A stretch of 18,375 bases of DNA, from assembly GCA_026197015.1 (NCBI GenBank), contig JAPHRB010000138.1, positions 1 through 18,375 of the forward strand, read 5' to 3'. Every line of letters starts with the position of its first letter. Within the stretch, counting starts at the first letter, position 1. The notes under the pieces were generated by a model. That model did no database searches. It was not told the origin of the DNA and was given only the letters and a program-made list of their open reading frames with translations. The translations under genes and the position numbers were made by a program. Source of the DNA: Gammaproteobacteria bacterium (GTDB taxonomy: Bacteria > Pseudomonadota > Gammaproteobacteria > SZUA-229). Below, piece after piece: positions 1 to 7,565 of this stretch.

Positions 1-703
1 CATTGATTGACATATTTAATATTTCAACAGCAGCGCCTTTGCGTTGCGCACGAAAAGTCTCACGTATCCTGTCTAAAACAACGACTGTATCATTTAATGA
101 GTAACCTATTACAGCTAACAAAGCAGCAAGTACGGTTAAATCAAATGGCATTTGAATAATGGAGAATACACCAACAGTGATAATTACATCATGAATTAAC
201 GCCATGATTGCCCCCACAGCTGATTTCAGCTGAAAACGTAATCCCACATAAATCATGATGCAGAACAAAGCAATTAACATTGCGAGCCCACCCTGCTCTC
301 TTAATTCTTCACCTACTTGTGGTCCAACAAATTCAATGCGCCGCATTTCAACGTCATCGCTTGATGTGCTCTTTAATATATTAAGAACATCATCAGAAAT
401 ACTGGCACTATTAACACCTTCGCGTGGAGCTATTCGAACCAGTACATCTTTCGATGTACCAAAGTGTTGAATTAAAGCATCAGAGTATTCACTTTTAGCC
501 AATGCATTACGCACGGGTTCAAGTTCAATTGATTGCGAGTAACCAACCTCAATTAAATAGCCGCCTGTAAAATCTATGCCCAGATTCAAACCACGTGTGT
601 AAATACTTGCAATTGAAACCAGTATCAGAATTAATGAAAAGCCAAGTGCAATATTGCGCTTGCCCAGAAAATCTATGTTTGATTTACCTGTTAAAAAATG
701 CAT
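1..703 (-). CDS. secF: Protein translocase subunit SecF (partial, 3' end outside window)
   Basis: Inner-membrane subunit of the SecDF-YajC complex, which uses the proton gradient to help SecYEG export proteins. About 234 residues are visible and the C-terminus runs off the window. The start is the ATG at 703-701; the preceding TAGGAAA (the secD stop plus a Shine-Dalgarno-like run) sits 9 bases upstream. Visible features are a first membrane segment near residues 19-36, the family motif GIDFTGG at 42-48, a periplasmic stretch to about residue 140 that ends near VGPQVGEEL, and further membrane segments, ending in the conserved SLNDTVVVLDRIRE region. It lies 9 bases after secD and is almost certainly co-transcribed and translationally coupled with it. 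No frame break was seen. Confidence 0.96.
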   Translation of the reverse strand, partial: MHFLTGKSNIDFLGKRNIALGFSLILILVSIASIYTRGLNLGIDFTGGYLIEVGYSQSIELEPVRNALAKSEYSDALIQHFGTSKDVLVRIAPREGVNSASISDDVLNILKSTSSDDVEMRRIEFVGPQVGEELREQGGLAMLIALFCIMIYVGLRFQLKSAVGAIMALIHDVIITVGVFSIIQMPFDLTVLAALLAVIGYSLNDTVVVLDRIRETFRAQRKGAAVEILNMSIN

Positions 704-712
704 TCTGATTTC

Positions 713-2575
713 CTATATTGAAATATTTTTAAGGTTGCGACCGCCATAAAACAGGTTGACCAAAGCGCGGGTTCCCATAATGGCGGTAAACATAGATGTT
801 AAAATTCCGATAGATAATGTAATGGCAAAACCTTTAATTGGCCCGGTTCCCAGGCTAAATAAAACAATCGCTGCAATAAGTGTTGTTACATTAGCATCGG
901 CAATGGTACTAAATGCTTTTTCATATCCGGCATGAATACTTGCCTGAGCAGAGTTACCTAAACGTAACTCTTCACGTATACGTTCGAAAATAAGCACATT
1001 TGCGTCAACTGCCATACCTACGGTTAATACAATACCGGCTATACCGGGTAAAGTTAATGTGGCCTGCATTAGTGACAAAACGGCGGTTATTAATATTAAG
1101 TTGGCCGTTAATGCAACATTAGCGATTAAACCAAATGCCCGATAGTAAACAACCATAAATACCAGTACCAGAGAAAAACCAATCATCACAGAATTAAAAC
1201 CCTGTTCAATATTGTCTTTACCCAGACTCGGGCCAACAGTACGTTCTTCTACAATTTCAACCGGTGCTTTTAATGCGCCAGCACGTAACAACAGTGCAAG
1301 GTCTCTTGCTTCAAATGATTCAAGACCGGTGATCTGGAACTGTTTACTAAACTGTCCCTGTATTGTTGCAATATTAATAACTTCTTCTTTAAGTGTCCTC
1401 TCTTTAACTTTTTTACCATCAACCATTTTAGTAACAACCTTGTTTTCAATGAAAACTACGGCCATTGGTTTTTTGATATTATTACGGGTGGTTTCACCCA
1501 TTTTTTTAGCACCCTTACCATCCAGGCGAACACTTACGGCAGGAGAGCCAGATTGGGTATCGATTGTAGACGATGCGCTGTTAATCTGGTCACCGGTAAC
1601 AATTACACGGCGCTTAAGTAAAACCGGGTCACCATTACGTTCATGGTAAAGTTTGGCGTTAATAGGAATCGAGCCGCCATTTTCAGCTTCTTGCCAGTCT
1701 ATTCGAGTACCTTCTGTTAAACGAAATTCCAGAGTCGCTGTAGCCCCAAGAATTTCTTTGGCACGAGCTGTGTCCTGCACACCGGGTAGCTGAACAACAA
1801 TACGGCTTTCACCCTGTTGTTGAATTACGGGTTCTGCCACACCTAACTCATTTACGCGATTACGTAATGTTGTGACGTTTTGTTGAATAGCCGATTTACG
1901 TTCTTCACGTAATATTTTATCTGTGATTTTAGCCAGAACAGTTAATGTTTCCTCTTTTTCTGTGAATTCTAAATCTCGAAATTGTGACTTTAATTTAGAC
2001 GCGCCATTTTCTAAACCGTTAGCGTCACGAAACTCAATTGATATTGTACCGTCCGATGCTTTTACACCTCTATAACGTATTTTCTCTTCCCTTAGGTAAG
2101 TTTTCATTTCAGAAGTTAAATCTGATTCCATGTTTTTTACAACAGAGTGCATATCTACTTCAAGTAGAAAATGTACACCGCCTCGTAAATCAAGGCCGAG
2201 GTACATCGGTAATGCGCGAAATGTTTGTAACCAGGGCGGAGTTGCGGGGGCCAGATTCAGGGCAACAGTGTAATCACTGTTACGGGTAATAAAATTGAAC
2301 TCTTTAATCTGAGTTGCTGCAGTTAACTGGTTTTCAACAGAATTAAACCTGATTAACAGCTTGTTGTCCTTGAGCTCACTTGATTTTGTCTGTATAGCTG
2401 CGTTTTTTAATAACTCGTCAACTTTAACTCTAGTGGCTTCATCTACTGTCTTGTTTCTAAGTGAAACAAGTACTGAAGGATCTTCACCATATAAGTTTGG
2501 CGTGGCGTATATCCCACCTATCACGAGTACTACTATAAGTAGCAGGTATTTCCATAATGGGTACTGATTAATCAT
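713..2575 (-). CDS. secD: Protein translocase subunit SecD
   Basis: Partner of SecF in the proton-driven accessory complex of SecYEG. At 620 residues it is the usual length for a proteobacterial SecD. A membrane segment spans residues 8-24. The family motif DLRGG is at 129-133, followed by the large periplasmic domain (which includes the run LRNRVNELGVAEPVIQQQG). The C-terminal half holds five membrane segments, with the conserved VGMAVDANVLIFERIREE segment that carries the functionally important membrane Asp. The ATG start at 2575 is preceded only by a weak ribosome site (AATAAG). A 93-base gap with a strong hairpin separates it from yajC, so translation probably begins independently of yajC. 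Confidence 0.98.
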   Translation of the reverse strand: MINQYPLWKYLLLIVVLVIGGIYATPNLYGEDPSVLVSLRNKTVDEATRVKVDELLKNAAIQTKSSELKDNKLLIRFNSVENQLTAATQIKEFNFITRNSDYTVALNLAPATPPWLQTFRALPMYLGLDLRGGVHFLLEVDMHSVVKNMESDLTSEMKTYLREEKIRYRGVKASDGTISIEFRDANGLENGASKLKSQFRDLEFTEKEETLTVLAKITDKILREERKSAIQQNVTTLRNRVNELGVAEPVIQQQGESRIVVQLPGVQDTARAKEILGATATLEFRLTEGTRIDWQEAENGGSIPINAKLYHERNGDPVLLKRRVIVTGDQINSASSTIDTQSGSPAVSVRLDGKGAKKMGETTRNNIKKPMAVVFIENKVVTKMVDGKKVKERTLKEEVINIATIQGQFSKQFQITGLESFEARDLALLLRAGALKAPVEIVEERTVGPSLGKDNIEQGFNSVMIGFSLVLVFMVVYYRAFGLIANVALTANLILITAVLSLMQATLTLPGIAGIVLTVGMAVDANVLIFERIREELRLGNSAQASIHAGYEKAFSTIADANVTTLIAAIVLFSLGTGPIKGFAITLSIGILTSMFTAIMGTRALVNLFYGGRNLKNISI

Positions 2576-2620
2576 TCTTATTGCCCGGTGTTTTTATATT
2601 TAGTGAATTCTATATTTTTC

Positions 2621-2656
2621 AGATATTTCAATGTGTGAGAACACACTGAAATATCT
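2621..2656 (-). other. Strong hairpin between yajC and secD
   Basis: An inverted repeat of two 16-base arms (2621-2636 and 2641-2656) around a 4-base loop. The arms match at 15 of 16 positions, and the one mismatch becomes a G-U pair in the minus-strand transcript. No U-run follows the stem on either strand, so it is not a standard intrinsic terminator. It lies inside the yajC-secD-secF transcription unit, 12 bases after the yajC stop and about 45 bases before the secD start. An RNA-processing or stability element that sets the yajC:secD ratio is a reasonable guess; partial termination is an alternative. Confidence 0.7.
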
Positions 2657-2668
2657 TAATACTTATAA

Positions 2669-3004
2669 TTATTTTTGTTCTTTTATTGTGCCTTTGGGCA
2701 TAAGTGAACCAACAGCGGCTTTCTGTACTGTGATATTGACGTTTTCACTAATTTCTAATATTACAAAGCTATCATTTACTTTTGTAATTTTTCCGAGGAT
2801 TCCGCCCTGAGTTAAGACCTCGTCACCTTTGCTAAGCGCTGAAACCATTGCTTTCTGTTCTTTGGCTCGTTTGCTTTGAGGACGTATCAGAAAGAAATAG
2901 AAAAGAACCAACAAGCCAATTGGGAAAAGCAAAGCTGTAATTGGGTCGCCCTGTGAAGCAGCAGCGCCACCTTCAGCTAATGCATCTGATATAAAAAAAC
3001 TCAT
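2669..3004 (-). CDS. yajC: Sec translocon accessory subunit YajC
   Basis: Small single-pass inner-membrane protein that associates with SecDF. I place the start at the ATG at 3004-3002, giving 111 residues beginning MSFFISDALAEGG, which matches the E. coli YajC N-terminus. A GTG four codons upstream (3016) is also in frame, but it overlaps the Shine-Dalgarno GGAGAG (3009-3014), which is correctly spaced for 3004. A membrane segment with the family signature FYFFLIRPQ lies near residues 23-43, followed by the cytoplasmic part with KGDEVLTQGG. A 5-bp hairpin (3015-3027) directly abuts the ribosome site on its upstream side. It is first in a yajC-secD-secF unit behind its own promoter. Confidence 0.97.
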   Translation of the reverse strand: MSFFISDALAEGGAAASQGDPITALLFPIGLLVLFYFFLIRPQSKRAKEQKAMVSALSKGDEVLTQGGILGKITKVNDSFVILEISENVNITVQKAAVGSLMPKGTIKEQK

Positions 3005-3056
3005 AAAACTCTCCACCCTTACAGGGTTAAATAAATGTAATGTTAATTTGCGCGGT

Positions 3057-3085
3057 ATTATGCCACTTTGCGGGCTTTACGTCAG
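3057..3085 (-). promoter_or_regulatory. Predicted sigma70-type promoter of yajC-secD-secF
   Basis: On the minus strand, a -35 box CTGACG (3085-3080, 4 of 6 to consensus) and a -10 box CATAAT (3062-3057, 5 of 6) are separated by exactly 17 bases. Transcription would start near 3050, leaving a leader of about 45 bases before the yajC ATG. The boxes lie in the tgt-yajC gap, so the Sec genes could be expressed independently of queA-tgt. Prediction by eye only. Confidence 0.6.
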
Positions 3086-3125
3086 CTGAGATTTCAATGA
3101 AATCCCTATAAATCAATCTTTTAAC

Positions 3126-4241
3126 CTATATAACCTCTTTTTGGCGTGCTGCGTAGAAGTCTTCTACATAGGTATCAAAGCGGTCTTCTTCAATGGCTAA
3201 ACGAATATCTTTCATTAATTGCTGATAATAATGCAGGTTATGGATGGTATTTAAACGCGAGCTGAGTATTTCCTTGCATTTATCCAGATGGCGTAAATAA
3301 GCACGACTATAGTTTCGGCAGGTATAACAGCTACATGTTTCATCAACAGGTCGTATATCATCTTTATATTTTGCATTACGAATTTTTATAATACCTGTTG
3401 AAGTATATAAAAAACCGGTACGCGCGTTGCGTGTTGGCATTACACAGTCAAACATATCAACACCACGGCGCACGGACTCAACAATATCTTCTGGTGTGCC
3501 AACGCCCATTAAATAACGCGGCTGATTTACAGGTAGTAATGGTGTTGTGACTTCTAGTACTTTATCTCTTTCTTCTTTAGGCTCACCAACAGATAAACCA
3601 CCTATGGCATAACCATCAAAACCAATATTAACCAGTTCGTTTGCAGATTGTTCACGTAGATTTTCATGCATGCCACCCTGAACGATGGCAAATAATGCAG
3701 AGTCATTGCCCTGATGAGCTTTTTTACTGCGATCAGCCCAACGAAGAGACAGCTCCATCGAGTCTTTAGCTTCTTTTTCTGTTGCTGGATAAGGTGTGCA
3801 CTCGTCAAATATCATGACAATATCTGAGCCCAGCTCACGTTGAACCTGCATTGAGCTTTCAGGTGTTAGAGTTACCTTTTGACCATCCACAGGTGAATTA
3901 AATGTAACGCCCTGTTCTGTTATCTTGCGAAGTTTTGCCAGGCTGAAAACCTGGAATCCACCTGAGTCTGTCAGAATGGGTTTATCCCAGTGCATGAAAT
4001 CATGTAGATCACCATGTTTTTTTATAATATCTGTACCGGGTCTTAACATCAGGTGAAATGTATTACCCAGGATGATCTCTGCACCTAGCACTTTTAATTC
4101 TTCCGGGGTCATGGCCTTAACAGTGCCGTATGTACCCACAGGCATAAATGCCGGCGTTTCAATTGTGCCACGGGGAAAACTGATCTGTCCTCTGCGAGGC
4201 CCCTTATCACCTTTGATTAATTTGAATTGCATCAATGACAT
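3126..4241 (-). CDS. tgt: tRNA-guanine transglycosylase (queuine tRNA-ribosyltransferase)
   Basis: Exchanges guanine at wobble position 34 of GUN-anticodon tRNAs for preQ1, the base-exchange step of queuosine synthesis. At 371 residues it is of normal length and collinear with the E. coli enzyme. The Asp in LTDSGGFQ is residue 92. The nucleophile region MFDCVMPTRNART places the catalytic Asp at 265. The zinc ligands are C303, C305, C308 and H334 (motif CSCYTC...NTIHNL). ATG at 4241 is chosen because AAGAAG lies 7 bases upstream; a second ATG three codons in has no ribosome site. It follows queA, which makes the next enzyme of the pathway, with the palindromic repeat in between. Confidence 0.98.
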   Translation of the reverse strand: MSLMQFKLIKGDKGPRRGQISFPRGTIETPAFMPVGTYGTVKAMTPEELKVLGAEIILGNTFHLMLRPGTDIIKKHGDLHDFMHWDKPILTDSGGFQVFSLAKLRKITEQGVTFNSPVDGQKVTLTPESSMQVQRELGSDIVMIFDECTPYPATEKEAKDSMELSLRWADRSKKAHQGNDSALFAIVQGGMHENLREQSANELVNIGFDGYAIGGLSVGEPKEERDKVLEVTTPLLPVNQPRYLMGVGTPEDIVESVRRGVDMFDCVMPTRNARTGFLYTSTGIIKIRNAKYKDDIRPVDETCSCYTCRNYSRAYLRHLDKCKEILSSRLNTIHNLHYYQQLMKDIRLAIEEDRFDTYVEDFYAARQKEVI

Positions 4242-4289
4242 ATGTGAACTTCTTAAAGTAATTTAACCTGTTAATAAATATGTTTGTTT

Positions 4290-4372
4290 GGTTCAGTCTT
4301 AAGTCAGAAGTCGTAAGTCAAAGCGGGTCTCCCTGCGGGAGATGATACGACTTATGACTTACGACTTAAACC
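4290..4372. repeat. Palindromic repeat element with 7-base periodic arms, queA-tgt junction
   Basis: An 83-base imperfect palindrome. The ends are GGTTCAGTC and an inverted GGTTTAAGTC. The left arm has AAGTC at 4301, 4308 and 4315; the right arm has GACTT at 4349, 4356 and 4363, so both arms repeat every 7 bases. A GC-rich central hairpin (TCTCCC 4328-4333, loop TGC, GGGAGA 4337-4342) lies between them. The element runs into queA and encodes its last residues and stop. It resembles a small dispersed palindromic (REP or MITE-like) element. Only one copy is visible here, so dispersal is unproven. No T-run suggests a standard terminator. Confidence 0.75.
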
Positions 4373-5407
4373 CGTGTTTTCAAGAAACATAGCATCACCG
4401 TAACTAAAAAAACGGTACTTCTCGTTAACGGCGTGTTGATAGGTTTCCATCATTATTTTATGACCAGAGAATGCACTTACCAGCATTAATAAAGTCGATT
4501 GCGGTAAGTGGAAATTTGTAACCATGGCATCAACCACTTTAAATTCATAACCCGGGTATATGAAGATCTGACTGTCCGCATGAAACTCTGCCAATTCTCC
4601 ATGCATAGCAGCAGATTCAAGGCTTCTTACTGCAGTTGTACCAATTGCGATAACACGACCGCCCTCAGCTTTAGTCTGCTTGATTAACTTAACTACAGAA
4701 GCATCTACATCTATATACTCTGCATGCATATGATGGTCGTTAATATCATCTACCCTTACGGGTTGAAACGTACCTGCCCCAACATGCAAAGTGACAAAAG
4801 CTGATTTAAGACCTTTCTTCGCCAGTTGATTCAGCATACTCTGGTCAAAGTGAAGACCTGCTGTTGGCGCAGCCACGGCACCTGCATGTTTAGCGTAAAC
4901 CGTTTGATAACGTTCCAAATCACTGTGTTCATCATCTCTTTCTATATACGGGGGTAATGGTATATGCCCATATTGATCAAGTAATTCTAAAACACCTGTA
5001 TCACCCTCAAAACGCAGTTTAAACAAATCACCCTGACGCTCAAGCATTGTGGCATTTATAAATTGCTCCAGTATTAAACGAGCGCCTGTCTTAGGAGATT
5101 TACTGGCTCTAACGTGAGCTAATAGATGATGATTGTCTAAAACTCGTTCTACAAGTACTTCAACCTTTCCACCTGATTCTTTGTGGCCATGTAAACGAGC
5201 AGGAATCACACGGGTATTATTAAAAACCAGTAGATCCTTAGGTGATAATAATTCAGCTAAATCTGTAAATAAACGATCATAAATAGTATCCCCGCTTAAA
5301 TGCAGTAAACGGCTGGCACTACGTTTTTCAAGAGGGTATTGAGCTATAAGCTCTTCGGGTAGGTGAAAATCAAAATCGGCAGTTTTCATGGCGCGGGAGT
5401 TTAACAT
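4352..5407 (-). CDS. queA: S-adenosylmethionine:tRNA ribosyltransferase-isomerase QueA
   Basis: Transfers and isomerises the ribosyl group of S-adenosylmethionine onto preQ1-tRNA to form epoxyqueuosine, following Tgt. It is 351 residues, in line with E. coli QueA. Recognised blocks are NNTRVIPARL, GGKVEVLVER, the AAPTAGLHF motif, VTLHVGAGTFQPV, GTTAVRSLES and TNFHLPQSTLLMLVSAF, ending with FFSYGDAMF. The start at 5407 has only a weak GGGATT upstream. The in-frame ATG at 5389 (MKTADF) aligns better with the E. coli N-terminus but has no ribosome site, so the true start is uncertain by six codons. The last residues (LSRKS) and the TAA stop are encoded by the palindromic repeat and replace the usual C-terminal tail. 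Confidence 0.97.
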   Translation of the reverse strand: MLNSRAMKTADFDFHLPEELIAQYPLEKRSASRLLHLSGDTIYDRLFTDLAELLSPKDLLVFNNTRVIPARLHGHKESGGKVEVLVERVLDNHHLLAHVRASKSPKTGARLILEQFINATMLERQGDLFKLRFEGDTGVLELLDQYGHIPLPPYIERDDEHSDLERYQTVYAKHAGAVAAPTAGLHFDQSMLNQLAKKGLKSAFVTLHVGAGTFQPVRVDDINDHHMHAEYIDVDASVVKLIKQTKAEGGRVIAIGTTAVRSLESAAMHGELAEFHADSQIFIYPGYEFKVVDAMVTNFHLPQSTLLMLVSAFSGHKIMMETYQHAVNEKYRFFSYGDAMFLENTGLSRKS

Positions 5408-5449
5408 AATCCCAAACTACTGGAAAATCGGATAAGAGAGCCCCTCCCA

Positions 5450-5478
5450 TGTATATGCCAGACAAATGCCAGGCACAA
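5450..5478 (-). promoter_or_regulatory. Possible promoter of queA-tgt
   Basis: In the 91-base gap upstream of queA, the minus strand shows TTGTGC (5478-5473) and TATACA (5455-5450) separated by 17 bases. The -35 match is poor (3 of 6) and the -10 moderate (4 of 6). The spacer contains a repeated CTGGCAT. The gap also holds a tandem GATTAAC pair (5486-5499) and no clear terminator for the upstream gene. Confidence 0.3.
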
Positions 5479-5498
5479 GCTGAGAGATTAACGATTAA

Positions 5499-6455
5499 CT
5501 AGGAAGGTAAAAATTCAATTGGGTAAGTAACTGTAACCTGCTCCACTTTCTTCGCACCAAATTTGAATAGTTTAATACGGCTCAACAGACGTTTTTCAAG
5601 TTTAGGGTCACCCAGTTCACTGGAAACGATTTTAACTTTAGTGACCAAACCGCTTGGTGCAATAGTAATAGCAAGTACGATTTTACCCTTCAGACTTGGG
5701 TTCTTACGACGAGCACGGTTATATATAGAATATAATTTACTCTTATTCTGATCGAAGACGATAGTAATATCTTCTTCTGCTCGTACACCGCCAGTTCGTG
5801 ATTTGTTTTTGCGCTCAGCATCACGGCCTTTAGCCAGTTGCCCTGAGGTTAATAATGATTGTTTAACCTGCGTAATATCACGTTGGGATAGTTGTGTTTT
5901 ACCTACACTGGTTGTGTATTCACTAGAATTAACACCGCCACTACCTTTACTCGCATCAGCTGTTAACAGACCTTTATTATGGCTTGCTGCTTTTGTAGCA
6001 GAAGCTGAGCTAGATTTAACTTTACCACCGACCATCGCACTTACATCTGAAGTATCCATTAGATCAGCAAGCTCGTTACCCAGGGCGAGCAAACCTGTGT
6101 CAGCGGCTTTTTCTCGTGCTTTTTTTTGTGTTTTAGTTAAAGGTTTTAACGTTGCTTTTTTCTTAGGTAGTTTTTTAACCTTAGGTTTTGGTTTGGCAAT
6201 GGGTTTGGGTTTTGGCTTGGGTTTAACTACCTTAGGTTTCGGTTTTTCTTTTTTCTCAAGAATAAAATTAGCGATACGCTCGGGCACTGCCACTTTAGCT
6301 TCTCGGTCGGGTTCTGGTACATCTATAGACGATATAATAGCAGCAAATATTAAAGCAACCACAACCGTGATAGCTGTTATTAGCTTAAATTGAGAATCAC
6401 CCTTTCCCTGTGGGCGCCAGCCTAATGCTAGCTGTTCGTAATAAGCAGCAGACAC
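5499..6455 (-). CDS. TonB-like energy transducer with AgmX/PglI-type C-terminal domain
   Basis: A 318-residue inner-membrane-anchored protein with TonB-type layout. A short cytoplasmic N-terminus is followed by one membrane segment (about 24-44), a lysine/proline-rich spacer built of KPKPK units (about 68-100), a low-complexity middle and a compact C-terminal domain (about 225-318). That last domain contains YSIYNRARRKNPSLKGKIVL and VKIVSSELGDPKLE, features I associate with the AgmX/PglI C-terminal family. Such proteins carry energy from an ExbB-ExbD channel across the periplasm. The start is a GTG that shares one base with the preceding stop (TAGTG); GGAGG lies 11 bases upstream. It closes the four-gene channel module. 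The outer-membrane or cell-wall partner cannot be told from sequence. Confidence 0.8.
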   Translation of the reverse strand: MSAAYYEQLALGWRPQGKGDSQFKLITAITVVVALIFAAIISSIDVPEPDREAKVAVPERIANFILEKKEKPKPKVVKPKPKPKPIAKPKPKVKKLPKKKATLKPLTKTQKKAREKAADTGLLALGNELADLMDTSDVSAMVGGKVKSSSASATKAASHNKGLLTADASKGSGGVNSSEYTTSVGKTQLSQRDITQVKQSLLTSGQLAKGRDAERKNKSRTGGVRAEEDITIVFDQNKSKLYSIYNRARRKNPSLKGKIVLAITIAPSGLVTKVKIVSSELGDPKLEKRLLSRIKLFKFGAKKVEQVTVTYPIEFLPS

Positions 6456-6970
6456 TAGCTATTTTCCTCCGATGCCGGTTTTTGCATTGCTGCAAAGGCT
6501 ATCTTTGTATAATTAGCTTCACGGCAGGTAGCTAATATTTTTCTTAATAACTCGTATGGGATATTTTCATCACCCATTATCGTTACCGCTTTACCTTGAA
6601 TCTTTCCATCAGGGCTTTTCACTACACGGGATTTAGATGATTGAAATTTAAGTTCCTTTTCAAGCCCGGTTATAAGTGGTGATACATCCTGCATAATAGT
6701 GCTGATGATCGCTACTTCTCTGCCCTGTACAAGAATGCTTCTTTGCGTAACAGCAATAATTAAGGTTTCTTTTGGTGCTTTAGTTGCTGTAGATGTGGGT
6801 AAATTAATATCTTTTTTCTTTGGCAATTGATGAACATTAGATGAACTTACTAAGAGGAAGAAAACCAGAATAGTAAAGATATCCATTAATGAAACAAGAT
6901 TTAATGCGGGCTGTTTACGACGTGCATGGTGACGTTCCATTCTTTTTGCACGTTTTGATTTATTCATCAT
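6455..6970 (-). CDS. ExbD/TolR-family protein (paralogue with membrane Asp)
   Basis: A 171-residue proton-channel subunit. A very basic cytoplasmic N-terminus (residues 3-19) is followed by one membrane segment, LNLVSLMDIFTILVFFLLVS. Asp30 occupies the position of the proton-carrying Asp of ExbD/TolR. The remainder is a periplasmic domain. It overlaps the upstream ExbD paralogue by four bases (ATGA, 6967-6970) and the downstream TonB-like gene by one base, so the three should be made in linked amounts. It is the paralogue expected to conduct protons. It resembles ExbD and TolR families in general; I cannot place it in either subfamily. Confidence 0.88.
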   Translation of the reverse strand: MMNKSKRAKRMERHHARRKQPALNLVSLMDIFTILVFFLLVSSSNVHQLPKKKDINLPTSTATKAPKETLIIAVTQRSILVQGREVAIISTIMQDVSPLITGLEKELKFQSSKSRVVKSPDGKIQGKAVTIMGDENIPYELLRKILATCREANYTKIAFAAMQKPASEENS

Positions 6971-7512
6971 TTTGCAGCACCTCCAACATTTGTAGTGTTA
7001 GCTGCTGGTGTAGCTGTCTCTACTAATTCGGGTGCATCACCAATGGAAATATTCGGAAATAGTTCAACTGTGGTTACTTCAAATATTTGTACTACATCTG
7101 CGTATCGAACTCTATCCATAACCTTAATAAGGGTTTTATAGTTAATTTTTGGTTCTAGAAGTAACGTAATGCTCTGCTCATCGGGGAAACGAGCTTTGAT
7201 TTCAACTAATATATCAGTGAAGGTTTTCCAGTTTGTACTTTCTTCTGTTCGTGCGAAGTATTTAATACGTCCGAGGTTTGCATCTCTTATTTCGAAACTG
7301 TCTTTACGTATAACAAGCTCAAGTTGCAATTTAATTTTTTCTTCCTGTTTAGCTATTGCATTTTTGGAAGGTAAATTAAGCTCAAGTACGGTTACACGTG
7401 AAAATACTGCTGTTATTAAAAGAAATGGAATTAGAATAACCATTAAATTTAAAAATGCAGTGATGTTTAATTCAACATCGTCACGTATGTGTTTTCGCCT
7501 GAGAAGTTTCAT
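6967..7512 (-). CDS. ExbD/TolR-family protein (paralogue with Asn at the proton-relay position)
   Basis: A 181-residue protein with the ExbD/TolR layout: a short basic N-terminus, one membrane segment LNITAFLNLMVILIPFLLIT and a periplasmic domain. Aligned residue by residue with its neighbour's membrane segment, position 22 is Asn (codon AAT, 7449-7447) where ExbD/TolR proteins have the essential Asp. It is otherwise intact, so this looks like a specialised, probably non-conducting subunit rather than a decayed gene. The ATG at 7512 has AAGAG upstream. It follows the ExbB-like gene after 53 bases and overlaps the second ExbD gene. A TolR/ExbD heterodimer with one active chain is a natural inference. 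Confidence 0.87.
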   Translation of the reverse strand: MKLLRRKHIRDDVELNITAFLNLMVILIPFLLITAVFSRVTVLELNLPSKNAIAKQEEKIKLQLELVIRKDSFEIRDANLGRIKYFARTEESTNWKTFTDILVEIKARFPDEQSITLLLEPKINYKTLIKVMDRVRYADVVQIFEVTTVELFPNISIGDAPELVETATPAANTTNVGGAAK

Positions 7513-7565
7513 TCGTATCTCTTATACCTGTTTATATGCTATTGATTTTCAGATAAATCTTAAGA

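Noticed and set aside
1212..1649. Plus-strand open frame opposite secD
   Set aside because: It lies wholly inside the conserved secD coding region, with no ribosome site or recognisable product.
2621..2656. Intrinsic terminator after yajC
   Set aside because: The stem is strong but neither side has a T-run, and secD follows on the same strand as part of the same pathway.
3091..3105. Terminator stem after tgt (GATTT/AAATC)
   Set aside because: Only a short AT-rich stem without a following T-run; too weak to support a terminator.
6160..6250. GGTTT-rich tandem-looking DNA
   Set aside because: It encodes the Lys/Pro-rich spacer typical of TonB-like proteins. It is a coding repeat, not a separate repeat element.
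5803..6393. Plus-strand open frame of 196 codons opposite the TonB-like gene
   Set aside because: It is antisense to a well-supported gene and exists because the Lys/Pro-rich coding region gives few stops on the other strand. Its translation has no family resemblance.
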